DNA from: Oerskovia paurometabola
Lineage (GTDB): Bacteria > Actinomycetota > Actinomycetes > Actinomycetales > Cellulomonadaceae
Length of the DNA stretch: 64,000 nt
Assembly (NCBI RefSeq): GCF_016907365.1
Contig: NZ_JAFBBV010000001.1
Coordinates: 2,294,001-2,358,000 of the forward strand
Direction of reading: 5' to 3'
Within the stretch, counting starts at the first letter, position 1. Each line of letters starts with the position of its first letter. The notes beneath the pieces were generated by a model. The model saw only the letters and a program-made list of their open reading frames with translations, ran no database searches and had not been told where the DNA came from. Shown here in pieces: positions 1 through 10,005 of this stretch. Position numbers and translations under genes: made by a program.

Positions 1-1335
1 CTCGTCGCGCTGCAACGACCGGACCTCGTCCGGCGTGAGCCAGGGCGCGCACATCCTCAGGTAGGCGGGCACGTCCCACAGGTCGCCGACGAGGTCGGAC
101 GGCTCCAGGAGCGGCCAGGCCGTGTTGAGGGTCTTCGCCAGGTCGCGGTGGGTCACCAGGGAGCGGCGCACGAGGTCGAGCGGCAGCCCGTCGTCGCCCT
201 GCGCGTCGCCGAGCCTGTCCATCAGGATCTCGATCAACGCCTCCCAGACCACGTCGCGCGCCTCGTTGTGCGGCGTGCCGGGGTCAGGGGCGTCGAACGC
301 CTCGGCCCAGTCGTCGGCGCCGAGCCGCAGGTCGAGCCACGGGGTCTCGACGGTCGTGCCCGTCCGGGGAGGACGCTCGTACAGCCGCACCGCGGGCTCG
401 ATCGCCGCGACCATGCGGGCGGACGCCTTGAGGCGGGCCACGGCCGGCTCTGCCTCGACCGTGGCCTTCGCGCCCTCGGGGACGAGGTCGCGCAGCGTGC
501 ACGTCTGCACGCCCTCTTCGCCCAGGCTCGGCAGGACGTCCTCGACGTAGTCGAGGTACGGCTGGTGCGGCCCGACGACGAGCACCCCGCCCCGGTGCCG
601 TCCGACGTGCGGGTCGGCGTACAGCAGGTACGCCGCGCGGTGCAGGGCCACGACGGTCTTGCCCGTGCCCGGCCCGCCGTCGACCACGAGGGCGCCGTCC
701 GAACCCGCACGGATGATGGCGTCCTGGTCGGCCTGGATGGTGCCCAGCACGTCGCGCATCCGCGGGGTCCGCTCGGCTCCCAGGCTCGCGATGAAGGCCG
801 ACTGGTCGTCGAGGGTCACGTGGGACGCGAGGCCCGCGGCCGTGCCGTCCGTCGTGAAGACCTCGTCCCAGTAGTCGCTGATGCGCCCCTGCGTCCAGCG
901 GTACCGGCGGCGGCTCGCGAGCCCCAAGGGGTGCGCGCTCGTCGCGCTGAAGAACGGTGCGGCCGTGGGGGAGCGCCAGTCGACCAGCAGGCGACGACCC
1001 GCGCGGTCCGTGAGGCCCAGGCGCCCGACGTACACGGGCTCGGCGCCGTCCTCGGCGACCATGCGGCCCAGGCACAGGTCCACGCCGTAGCGGCGCAGCG
1101 TCCGTAGCCGCGAGGACAGGCGGTGGATCTCCTGGTCGCGCTCCAGGGCGAGCGTCCCGCTGCCGCCGGGCGACCTGCGGGCCGCGTCGAGGCGCGCGGA
1201 CACGTCCCTGGTCGTCTCGTCGAGGCTGGCCGAGATGGCCGCGAAGTGCTGCTCGTCGCGGTCGACGAGGGCCGGGTCGGCCTTGGGGGAGAGGCGGGCA
1301 GGGAGGGCGAACACGCTCGTGCTCGAGGGGGTCAT
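1..1335 (-). CDS. helR: RNA polymerase recycling motor ATPase HelR (partial, C-terminus outside window)
   Basis: UvrD/HelD-like ATPase that acts on RNA polymerase. HelR proteins displace rifamycins from the enzyme and so give resistance. The visible 445 residues open with a coiled-coil N-terminus, then the HelR-type block with LRTLRRYGVDLCLGRMV, then the P-loop DGGPGTGKT near residue 223, followed by VVGPHQPYLDYVEDVLPSLG. HelD-family proteins are usually about 700-760 aa, so roughly the last 40 percent is missing here. The ATG at 1335 is chosen because the protein starts in the normal place for the family and the regulatory palindrome lies about 57 nt upstream. The gene is separated from the upstream uvrA-like gene by a hairpin and has its own control site. 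The family assignment rests on recognised sequence, not on a search. Confidence 0.9.
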   Translation of the reverse strand, partial: MTPSSTSVFALPARLSPKADPALVDRDEQHFAAISASLDETTRDVSARLDAARRSPGGSGTLALERDQEIHRLSSRLRTLRRYGVDLCLGRMVAEDGAEPVYVGRLGLTDRAGRRLLVDWRSPTAAPFFSATSAHPLGLASRRRYRWTQGRISDYWDEVFTTDGTAAGLASHVTLDDQSAFIASLGAERTPRMRDVLGTIQADQDAIIRAGSDGALVVDGGPGTGKTVVALHRAAYLLYADPHVGRHRGGVLVVGPHQPYLDYVEDVLPSLGEEGVQTCTLRDLVPEGAKATVEAEPAVARLKASARMVAAIEPAVRLYERPPRTGTTVETPWLDLRLGADDWAEAFDAPDPGTPHNEARDVVWEALIEILMDRLGDAQGDDGLPLDLVRRSLVTHRDLAKTLNTAWPLLEPSDLVGDLWDVPAYLRMCAPWLTPDEVRSLQRDE

Positions 1336-1391
1336 GGCTGTGGCTCGTTCCGTCGTTCTGGCCTCGGGCCGACCATCGTGCGCCCCGACGG

Positions 1392-1410
1392 GGGCCTTGC
1401 CGCAAGCCCC
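1392..1410 (-). promoter_or_regulatory. Rifamycin-associated element (RAE) upstream of helR
   Basis: On the minus strand the 19 bases read GGGGCTTGCGGCAAGGCCC, which matches the published RAE inverted repeat found before rifamycin-inactivating genes and helR in actinobacteria. It lies 57-75 nt before the helR ATG. An AT-rich patch (TCTATAG, about 1420-1426 minus strand) just upstream could be the -10, which would put the RAE at or just after the transcription start. Rifamycin induction is inferred from the motif. Confidence 0.9.
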
Positions 1411-1432
1411 CCGGTGCGCTATAGATTGAGAG

Positions 1433-1461
1433 TGGCGGGAGGTTCGAGGACCTGCCCGCCA
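1433..1461 (-). terminator. Hairpin between uvrA-like gene and helR
   Basis: TGGCGGG-AGGT pairs with ACCT-g-CCCGCCA around a 6-nt loop. It lies downstream of the uvrA-like stop and upstream of the RAE. It probably ends the uvrA-like transcript and keeps helR under its own promoter. There is no T-tract, as is usual in this genome. Confidence 0.55.
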
Positions 1462-1514
1462 CTCCTGTGCTCACCGTGTGCGCTCACCTGGAGCGCTCAC
1501 CCGTCCCGCGGTCG

Positions 1515-3902
<2,388 letters not shown>

Positions 3903-3992
3903 GGGCTCTCCATCTGTCGGGTCGGCAGGCGCGCGAGAGCCTGCGGCCGGGCATGTCGTCTCTCGTCCGCCCCAGCCTAGGTCCAGGCACCG

Positions 3993-4019
3993 ACGCGGCG
4001 AGGGGGCGCGACGCCGCGT
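3993..4019 (-). terminator. Hairpin after the kyn operon
   Basis: ACGCGGCG (3993-4000) pairs with CGCCGCGT (4012-4019) around an 11-nt loop, just past the kynU stop. It is a plausible terminator for the kynA-amidohydrolase-kynU transcript. Confidence 0.4.
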
Positions 4020-4038
4020 GCGCCGGGTGGTGCGTGGC

Positions 4039-5352
4039 TCAGCCCGACGGCGCCACGTCCGCGGGAGCGTCGGCAGGCCCAGGCGAGGGTTCCTCGAGGA
4101 GGGTTGCGCGGATCGCCTCGACCCCGACCTGCACCTCGGCGAAGCTCGTCGACAGGGGCGAGAGCCCGAGCCGCAGACCGTCGGGGCGGCGGAAGTCGGG
4201 GATGATGCCCTGCGCCCACAGCCGCCCGACCACGTGCTCGAACGCGGGGTGGTCGACGGTGACGTGGCTGCCGCGCCGGGCCGGGTCGCGGGGCGAGGCG
4301 ACGCGTACCCCGAGGGGGACGAGCAGCTCGTCCACGAGGTCGAGCGCGAACGTGGTGAGCCGGACCGACTTGTCCCGCACGGCATCGGCCCCGGCGACGT
4401 TCCCCGCCTCGTCGAGCAGGTCGAGCATGTCCTGCATCGCGAGCATCCCGACGACGGCGGGCGTCCCGCTGAGGAAGCGTCGTACCCCCGTGTGCGGTGC
4501 GTACGCGGGCCCCATCTCGAACGGCGCGTCGCTGCCCATCCAGCCCTGGATCGGCTGGGTCAGCGCCGTCTGGAGGTCCGCGCGCACGTACCCGAACGCG
4601 GGCGACCCGGGGCCGCCGTTGAGGTACTTGTAGGTGCAGCCCGCCGCGAGGTCCACGTCCCAGGCGTCGAGCGCGACGGGCACGGCCCCCGCGGAGTGGC
4701 ACAGGTCCCACAGCACGAGCGCCCCGGCGTCGTGGGCGACGCGCGTGATCGTGCCCGCGTCGGCGAGGAACCCGGACCGGTAGGCGACGTGGCTGAGGAC
4801 CACGAGCGCGGTCTGCGGCCCGACGACGCACGCGACCTCGTCCGGGGTCACGCCCGCGTCGGGGTCCGGGGAGAGCCAGCGCAGCGTCGCGCCCCGTTCG
4901 GCCGCGACGCCCTGGAGCACGAACCGGTCCGTGGGGAAGTTCCCGGTGTCCACCACGATCTCGGTGCGCCCCGGGCGGGCGTCGAGCGCCGCGCGCACGA
5001 GCTTGTAGAGGATCACGGTCGTCGAGTCGCCCACGAACGTCTGGCCCGGCGCCGCGCCGAGCACGGTCTGCCCGATCCGGTCGCCGATCGCGAGCGGCAG
5101 GTCGTACCAGGACTCGTCCCAGCCGCGGATGAGGCGCGAGGCCCACTGCTCGGTCGTGAAGCGGGCCAGGCGCTCGGCGCTCGCGCGCGTGGGACGCCCC
5201 AGAGAGTTGCCGTCGAGGTAGGCGACCACGTCGTCGGAGGGCACGAACTCGTCCCGGAACCGGGCGAGCGGGTCGGCGGCGTCGAGGGCTGCGGCGCGTC
5301 GCGCGGGAGTCCGGGTGCGGGCGGTCGGGGGACTGGCCTGGCTGCTGGTCAC
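4039..5352 (-). CDS. kynU: Kynureninase
   Basis: PLP enzyme that splits L-kynurenine into anthranilate and L-alanine. It is 437 aa, close to the usual 410-430. The PLP lysine lies in CTYKYLNGGPG at about K242, and YLDGNSLGR near the N-terminus is the usual substrate-side motif. The GTG start at 5352 overlaps the stop of the upstream amidohydrolase (GTGA), so translation is coupled. It is the last gene of a three-gene operon with tryptophan 2,3-dioxygenase, so the pathway runs tryptophan, N-formylkynurenine, kynurenine, anthranilate. Confidence 0.93.
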   Translation of the reverse strand: MTSSQASPPTARTRTPARRAAALDAADPLARFRDEFVPSDDVVAYLDGNSLGRPTRASAERLARFTTEQWASRLIRGWDESWYDLPLAIGDRIGQTVLGAAPGQTFVGDSTTVILYKLVRAALDARPGRTEIVVDTGNFPTDRFVLQGVAAERGATLRWLSPDPDAGVTPDEVACVVGPQTALVVLSHVAYRSGFLADAGTITRVAHDAGALVLWDLCHSAGAVPVALDAWDVDLAAGCTYKYLNGGPGSPAFGYVRADLQTALTQPIQGWMGSDAPFEMGPAYAPHTGVRRFLSGTPAVVGMLAMQDMLDLLDEAGNVAGADAVRDKSVRLTTFALDLVDELLVPLGVRVASPRDPARRGSHVTVDHPAFEHVVGRLWAQGIIPDFRRPDGLRLGLSPLSTSFAEVQVGVEAIRATLLEEPSPGPADAPADVAPSG

Positions 5353-6542
5353 GGGTGGTGCTCCCTGGTCGGGTCGTCGAGGGACAGGTCGTGGGTGGTC
5401 ACCGCACGGCCGGAGGCGTCGGCCGAGGGCGGGTCGGCCGTCGGTCCGTCACGTGCAGGTGGTTCCCGGCCGAGGAGGTCGCGTGGCCTGAGCACCGTCG
5501 CACGCGCGAGCCAGGCGGCGACCTCCTCGGGCGGGGCGCCCGGCGCGGGTCTCGGCCCGGGCAGGAACGTGCAGGCGACCGGGGTCGGTGCGGAGGTCAG
5601 GGCGAGCAGCAGCCCGTCCGTGGCGAGACCTGCGGACTGGAGCGCGACGAGCTCGCGCTCGTCGACCCCGACGGGCAGCGGCCCGTTGCCCTGGTCCGTC
5701 CCGTAGACGACCGCGCCGCCCGCCGCGACGAACCGCGTGAGGTTGTCGAGGGCCACCGCGTACGGGGCCGCCGGGGAGCCCCAGCCGTGGACGTCGAGCG
5801 TGCTGACCCAGGTCTGGGAACGCGCCGCCGCTCTCACGAGGCGGTCCGGCAGCCGCTCGCTGAACGGGCAGTGCGCGAGCCGGTCCACGCCCGCCACGAG
5901 TGCCCGCTCGGCCTGGCCCGCGCCCTCGGTGTGCGCGACCACGGTCCGGCCGTGCTCGTGCGCCCGCCCCACGAGCGCGCGGAGGGTCGCGTCGTCGGGG
6001 ACGGGGCCCGCGTCCGCGTGCAGGGCGACCTTGAGGAAGCTCGCGCCGGCCTCGACCTGTCGGTCGACCGCGGCCACGGCCTGCTCGGGGCCGGCGATCT
6101 CCTCGACGGACCCCGGCGGGGCCCACGACCGGTCCGACGGGTAGCCGCCGGGGGCCGTGAGGAACGCCCCGGCGAAGCGGACCTCGGGCAGGGCGCCGGC
6201 ACGATCGGGCCGGGCTGACGATGTCGAACGGGCCGAACGGGCCGAGCAGACCGCGAGCGCCGCCAGCACCGCCGGGTCGCCACCCAGGTCGTCGACTGCG
6301 GCGAGCCCGCCCCGGAACAGGGCCCCGGCGTCGACCAGCGCCAGGTGGACGTGGGCGTCGCGGAAGCCGGGCAGGAGGACGCCCTCGAGGCGATGGGTCG
6401 GGGCGGGGTCGGTACCCACGCGCGACCGGAAGCCGCCCGGGGTGGCGACGACCGCCGTCGGGCCGGTCCATCCCGTGCCCCGCTCCCAGCGGGCGTCGAC
6501 CGCGAAGGTGACCGCGGCGCGCTCTTCCGGTCCAGCGCTCAC
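5349..6542 (-). CDS. Metal-dependent amidohydrolase in the kynurenine operon
   Basis: A 397-aa amidohydrolase-superfamily protein related to imidazolonepropionase/prolidase-like hydrolases. The first metal motif is in [11 protein letters not shown], later histidines are VVAHTEG and RLAHCPF, and the C-terminal metal Asp is probably in YGTDQGNG. The GTG at 6542 is chosen because it overlaps the kynA stop (GTGA), mirroring the junction with kynU. No cyclase-type KynB formamidase is present in the operon, so this enzyme may hydrolyse N-formylkynurenine. That substrate is inferred only from context. It could equally serve another amide. Confidence 0.8.
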   Translation of the reverse strand: MSAGPEERAAVTFAVDARWERGTGWTGPTAVVATPGGFRSRVGTDPAPTHRLEGVLLPGFRDAHVHLALVDAGALFRGGLAAVDDLGGDPAVLAALAVCSARSARSTSSARPDRAGALPEVRFAGAFLTAPGGYPSDRSWAPPGSVEEIAGPEQAVAAVDRQVEAGASFLKVALHADAGPVPDDATLRALVGRAHEHGRTVVAHTEGAGQAERALVAGVDRLAHCPFSERLPDRLVRAAARSQTWVSTLDVHGWGSPAAPYAVALDNLTRFVAAGGAVVYGTDQGNGPLPVGVDERELVALQSAGLATDGLLLALTSAPTPVACTFLPGPRPAPGAPPEEVAAWLARATVLRPRDLLGREPPARDGPTADPPSADASGRAVTTHDLSLDDPTREHHP

Positions 6543-7402
6543 GCCCGGCCGATCTCGGTGCGCACCGCGAACAGCTCGGGGAAGAACGTCAGGTCGAGGG
6601 CCTTCTCGAGGAAGCCCACGCCGCTCGACCCGCCCGTGCCGCGCTTGGTCCCGATGATGCGCAGCACGGTCTTCATGTGACGAAAGCGCCAGAGCTGGAA
6701 GTTGTCCTCGAGGTCGACGAGCTCCTCGCAGCTCTCGTAGGCGAGCCAGTTGCCCTCGGGGTCGTCGTAGATCGTGCGGAAGGTCTCGACCAGGTCCTCG
6801 TCGAGCGTGTAGCCCTGCGTGACGTCGCGCTCGAGCACGCGGGCCGGCACGTCGTGGCCGTGCCGCGCGAGGTAGCGCAGGAACTCGTCGTAGACGCTCG
6901 GCTCGTGCAGCAGGCGCTCGAGCTCGGCGCGCGCCGCGGGCTCGGCGTCGAACACCGAGAGCATGCGCGCGTTCTTGTTGCCCAGCAGGAACTCGACCGC
7001 GCGGTACTGCCACGACTGGAACCCGGACGCGTGGCCCAGGAACCCGCGGAACTGCGCGTACTCGCTCGGCGTGAGGGTCGCCAGGACGGACCACTGCTCG
7101 GTCAGCGTGCGCTGGACGTGCTTGACCCGCGCGATGCGCTTGAGCGCGGACTGGAGGTCGTCGGCCGCGATGAGCGCGCGCGCCGAGACCAGCTCCTGCA
7201 GGACCAGCTTGAGCCACAGCTCGGTCGTCTGGTGCTGCACGATGAAGAGCATCTCGTCGTGGTGGGCGGGCTCGCTGACCGGGGCCTGCGCGTCCAGGAG
7301 CGTGTCCAGGTGCAGGTACGAGCCGTACGTCATCTGCTCGCGCAGGTCGGTCACGATGTCGGGCTCGAGCGGGCGCTCGCTGCCCGGTGACGGCGTTGTC
7401 AT
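6539..7402 (-). CDS. kynA: Tryptophan 2,3-dioxygenase
   Basis: Haem dioxygenase that opens the indole ring of L-tryptophan to N-formylkynurenine. It is 287 aa, typical for bacterial TDO. Visible landmarks are [13 protein letters not shown] (distal-side His near residue 56), [12 protein letters not shown], and [14 protein letters not shown], where His near 242 is the expected haem ligand, followed by the GTGGSSG substrate loop. The ATG at 7402 is preceded by TACTCT with 6 nt between, which suggests a leaderless transcript. It is the first gene of the kyn operon. Confidence 0.95.
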   Translation of the reverse strand: MTTPSPGSERPLEPDIVTDLREQMTYGSYLHLDTLLDAQAPVSEPAHHDEMLFIVQHQTTELWLKLVLQELVSARALIAADDLQSALKRIARVKHVQRTLTEQWSVLATLTPSEYAQFRGFLGHASGFQSWQYRAVEFLLGNKNARMLSVFDAEPAARAELERLLHEPSVYDEFLRYLARHGHDVPARVLERDVTQGYTLDEDLVETFRTIYDDPEGNWLAYESCEELVDLEDNFQLWRFRHMKTVLRIIGTKRGTGGSSGVGFLEKALDLTFFPELFAVRTEIGRA

Positions 7403-7482
7403 CCCCCGAGAGTAGGTGCCGTGGGCGACGGGTGCCACGAGTCACGTGCCGGACTGCGCGTGCTGGGGGGTACCGTCGCCGG

Positions 7483-8031
7483 GTGGACACGGAGACCGGG
7501 CGGACCAGCAGCATCCTTCTCGACGACCTCGCGCAGGACCGGGCGTCCCGCGAGGAGATGCTGGGCCGGTTGCGCGGAGTCACGGCCGCACCGGGCCAGG
7601 ACCGGTTCGTCTCGTCGGCCGCCGAGATCGTGGCCCTCGCCGAGGCGGACCCCGGCCGTCACCTCCTGGTCGCCTCGCGCGGCGAGGAGGTCGCGGGGCT
7701 CGGCGTCCTGCACCCGGGCGGCGCTCCCACCGAGGTGGTCGCGCTGCTCGACGGGCCGGCGACCGGCGACGTCGTGCTGTTCCGCGGGTTCCTCGTCGAC
7801 GCGGCGCACCAGGGGCAGGGCGTCGGGACCGCCGTGGCGGCCGCCCTGCCGGCGCTCGCGGCCCGGCTCGCGGAGCGCCTCGGACGAGGGCCTTTTGCGG
7901 CCGTCGTGCTGACCGTCAACGAGGAGAACGTCGCCGGGCTACGTGCCTACGCGCGCGGCGGGTTCGTCGACCGCGGCCGGTACCTCGGGGGTGACGCGGG
8001 GCCGCAGCGCGTCATGGCGCACGCGCTGTAG
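7483..8031 (+). CDS. GNAT family N-acetyltransferase
   Basis: A 182-aa acetyl-CoA-dependent acyltransferase of unknown substrate. The acetyl-CoA-binding turn is visible as VDAAHQGQGVGTAV (about residues 105-120), followed by LTVNEENVAGLRAYARGGF, the usual C-terminal strand-helix of GNAT enzymes. The GTG at 7483 is chosen because TACCGT ends 6 nt before it, a leaderless arrangement, and the N-terminus then begins where the fold begins. It is transcribed away from kynA, so the two genes share an intergenic region of 80 nt. Confidence 0.8.
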   Translation: MDTETGRTSSILLDDLAQDRASREEMLGRLRGVTAAPGQDRFVSSAAEIVALAEADPGRHLLVASRGEEVAGLGVLHPGGAPTEVVALLDGPATGDVVLFRGFLVDAAHQGQGVGTAVAAALPALAARLAERLGRGPFAAVVLTVNEENVAGLRAYARGGFVDRGRYLGGDAGPQRVMAHAL

Positions 8032-8038
8032 CGGCGCG

Positions 8039-8059
8039 CACCCCGAGGCGCCCGGGGTG
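8039..8059 (+). terminator. Weak hairpin between convergent genes
   Basis: CACCCCG (8039-8045) and CGGGGTG (8053-8059) can pair around a 7-nt loop just after the acetyltransferase stop. It has no T-tract, and the stem is short. Confidence 0.35.
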
Positions 8060-8142
8060 CCCGGGCGCACGGAGGCGGTGTTCGTGACCGCAGTTTCCAC
8101 CGTGGATCTTCGATGATCGCGGTCCGTGGTCGCTGCGACTTC

Positions 8143-9210
8143 TCAGAGCCAGCGGCGCCACTTGAAGATGCCCCAGAGCCCGAAGCCGAAGCAGGCCATG
8201 AGGAGCAAGGCGTACGGGTAGCCCCAGGTCCAGTGGAGCTCGGGCATGAAGTCGAAGTTCATACCGTAGATGCCGGCGATGAGGGTCGGGGTGAACAGGA
8301 TCGCGGCCCAGGAGGAGATCTTCTTGACCTGTTCGCCCTGGTCGATGGTCTCCTCCGCGAGGCGGCGGCTTTCCTCGCCCTGGGCGAGGCTCGCGCTGGA
8401 CATGCGGCGCATGGCGTCGTTCTGCTCGAGCGAGACGAGCGTGGAGTGCACGGTCAGGGCGTTCTCGAGCAGGGACCGCGAACCGTCGACGCGGTCCGTC
8501 ACGCGAAGCGTGTGGTCCAGGACGTTGCGCAACCGGTTCTGCACCTCGTCGCCTGTGCCGTAGCGGTCTGCCCCGCGCAGCAGTCCGTGCACCATGTCCG
8601 GGAGGGGGCCGATCGCCCGCTGGAGGGCGATGACCTGGGAGAGCAGGTTGTAGATCCGCTGGGACAACGTGGGATCCACGTTGCCCTGGCCGAAGAGGCT
8701 GTCCTCGACCTCGTCGATGTCGTTCACCAGGCCGGCCACGACGGGCGCATAGCCGTCGACGATGGCGTCGAGGAACGCCGTGAGCATTGCCTCGGGCCCT
8801 CGGCCGAGGAACTCGGGTTCGGCTTCGAGCGCGTCCCGAGCCGCTGTCAGGTCCAGTCGATCGCCGTGGCGGACGGTGACGACGAACCGGGGCCCGACGA
8901 ACAGGTGCACCTCGCCGATGTCGACGCGCTCGGCCCGGTCGTCGTACCAGGCGGGGCGGATCACGACGAACACGGTCTCGCCGTACCGTTCGAGCTTCGC
9001 GCGCTGGTGCCCCTTGTGGGCGTCCTCGACGGCCAACGGGTGCAGACCGAACTTCGCAGCGACGGTCTCGAGATCGTCCTCGCTCGGGTCCAGCAGCCCG
9101 ATCCATGCGACGCCTCCCGAGCGCTCCAGGTCGTCGGCGACGCCCTGGAGGTCAGGTGGGGACGCGGTGCGGTGTCCGCCGACGTAGATGCGGCTGTCGA
9201 TCGTCGTCAT
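8143..9210 (-). CDS. corA: CorA-type magnesium/divalent cation channel
   Basis: A 355-aa cation channel subunit. It has a long cytosolic N-terminal domain with coiled-coil stretches and two C-terminal membrane helices. The signature YGMNF lies near residues 314-318 at the end of the first helix, followed by the short acidic periplasmic loop and a last helix ending in basic residues. The ATG at 9210 overlaps the stop of the upstream tetR gene (ATGA), so corA is translationally coupled to a TetR regulator. The substrate is probably Mg2+, Co2+ or Zn2+ and cannot be told from sequence alone. Confidence 0.88.
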   Translation of the reverse strand: MTTIDSRIYVGGHRTASPPDLQGVADDLERSGGVAWIGLLDPSEDDLETVAAKFGLHPLAVEDAHKGHQRAKLERYGETVFVVIRPAWYDDRAERVDIGEVHLFVGPRFVVTVRHGDRLDLTAARDALEAEPEFLGRGPEAMLTAFLDAIVDGYAPVVAGLVNDIDEVEDSLFGQGNVDPTLSQRIYNLLSQVIALQRAIGPLPDMVHGLLRGADRYGTGDEVQNRLRNVLDHTLRVTDRVDGSRSLLENALTVHSTLVSLEQNDAMRRMSSASLAQGEESRRLAEETIDQGEQVKKISSWAAILFTPTLIAGIYGMNFDFMPELHWTWGYPYALLLMACFGFGLWGIFKWRRWL

Positions 9211-9884
9211 CGGTTCATCCCCTTGTCGCACGGGTCATCGCCCTCGTCCTCTTCCCCGTCACCGAGGGCCGCAGGTGCCGGGGCGAGCACCGTCTGCACG
9301 GCGGGTCCGACGAGGGCGACCAGCGTCTCACGGTCCGCTTGCGCCAGCGTGGGGACGCCGACCACTCCCCGTCCCACCACGAGCCCGACCAGCATCGACG
9401 ACACGAGCCCCGCGCGGAGCGTCGCGTCCTCGACGTCACGGGACGCGACGGCGTCGACGAGGAGGCGCTCCTGGAGGAACTCGCGCAGCTGGGTACTTGC
9501 CTGATCGTTGACGATGGCACCGCGCAGCATGGCCATCAGCGGGGCAGAGCTGTGGGCGTCCTCTTCCCAGATTCCGAGGAAGGCCCGAACCACCCGCTCC
9601 CCGAGGCCGTGGTCGGGCCCCTCGAACGCCGCGCTGAAGCGCGAGAGTGCGCCCGCCGGCACGGACATGACGGCCGCGAAGAGCTCGTCCTTGGACCGGA
9701 AGAACTGCATCACGAGCGAGGCGTCGACCCCGGCGTCGGCCGCGACGCGGCGGATCGTGGTCGCCGTGAAGCCGTCGGCCGCGAACCGGGCGCGGGCCGC
9801 GTCGAGGACGGCTTGCCTGGTCGAGGTTGCACCCGGTCGACGCCCGCGCCGCGCCGGGGAAGCCGGGCTCGTGTGTGTGGTCAT
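9207..9884 (-). CDS. TetR family transcriptional regulator
   Basis: A 225-aa one-component regulator. The N-terminal helix-turn-helix is visible in ARFAADGFTATTIRRVAADA and VDASLVMQFFRSKDELF (about residues 30-70), and the rest is an all-helical ligand domain. The ATG at 9884 lies 6 nt after TACCTT, whose -35 TTGAGA is 17 bp upstream, so the mRNA is leaderless. The -35 is one arm of the palindrome at 9915-9930, which also forms the -35 of the opposite gene. Autorepression and control of the CocE-type hydrolase are therefore likely. The effector is unknown. Confidence 0.88.
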   Translation of the reverse strand: MTTHTSPASPARRGRRPGATSTRQAVLDAARARFAADGFTATTIRRVAADAGVDASLVMQFFRSKDELFAAVMSVPAGALSRFSAAFEGPDHGLGERVVRAFLGIWEEDAHSSAPLMAMLRGAIVNDQASTQLREFLQERLLVDAVASRDVEDATLRAGLVSSMLVGLVVGRGVVGVPTLAQADRETLVALVGPAVQTVLAPAPAALGDGEEDEGDDPCDKGMNR

Positions 9885-9911
9885 GCTCCGAAGGTACCGT
9901 CCCTCGGATCG

Positions 9912-9933
9912 AATCTCAACAGATGTTGAGTTT
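9912..9933. promoter_or_regulatory. TetR operator overlapping both divergent -35 boxes
   Basis: CTCAACA-ga-TGTTGAG (9915-9930) is a perfect 7+2+7 palindrome, with two more A/T pairs outside it. Rightward, TTGAGT (9926-9931), 17 bp and TACGGT (9949-9954) form the promoter of the hydrolase gene. Leftward, TTGAGA (9919-9914), 17 bp and TACCTT (9896-9891) form the tetR promoter. One bound TetR dimer would block both. Confidence 0.75.
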
Positions 9934-10005
9934 TGCGTCGAGCGGTCGTACGGTCGAGGAGTTGACAGAGCCCGTCCCGGGCTCGACAGAGACGAGGAGC
10001 TCACG

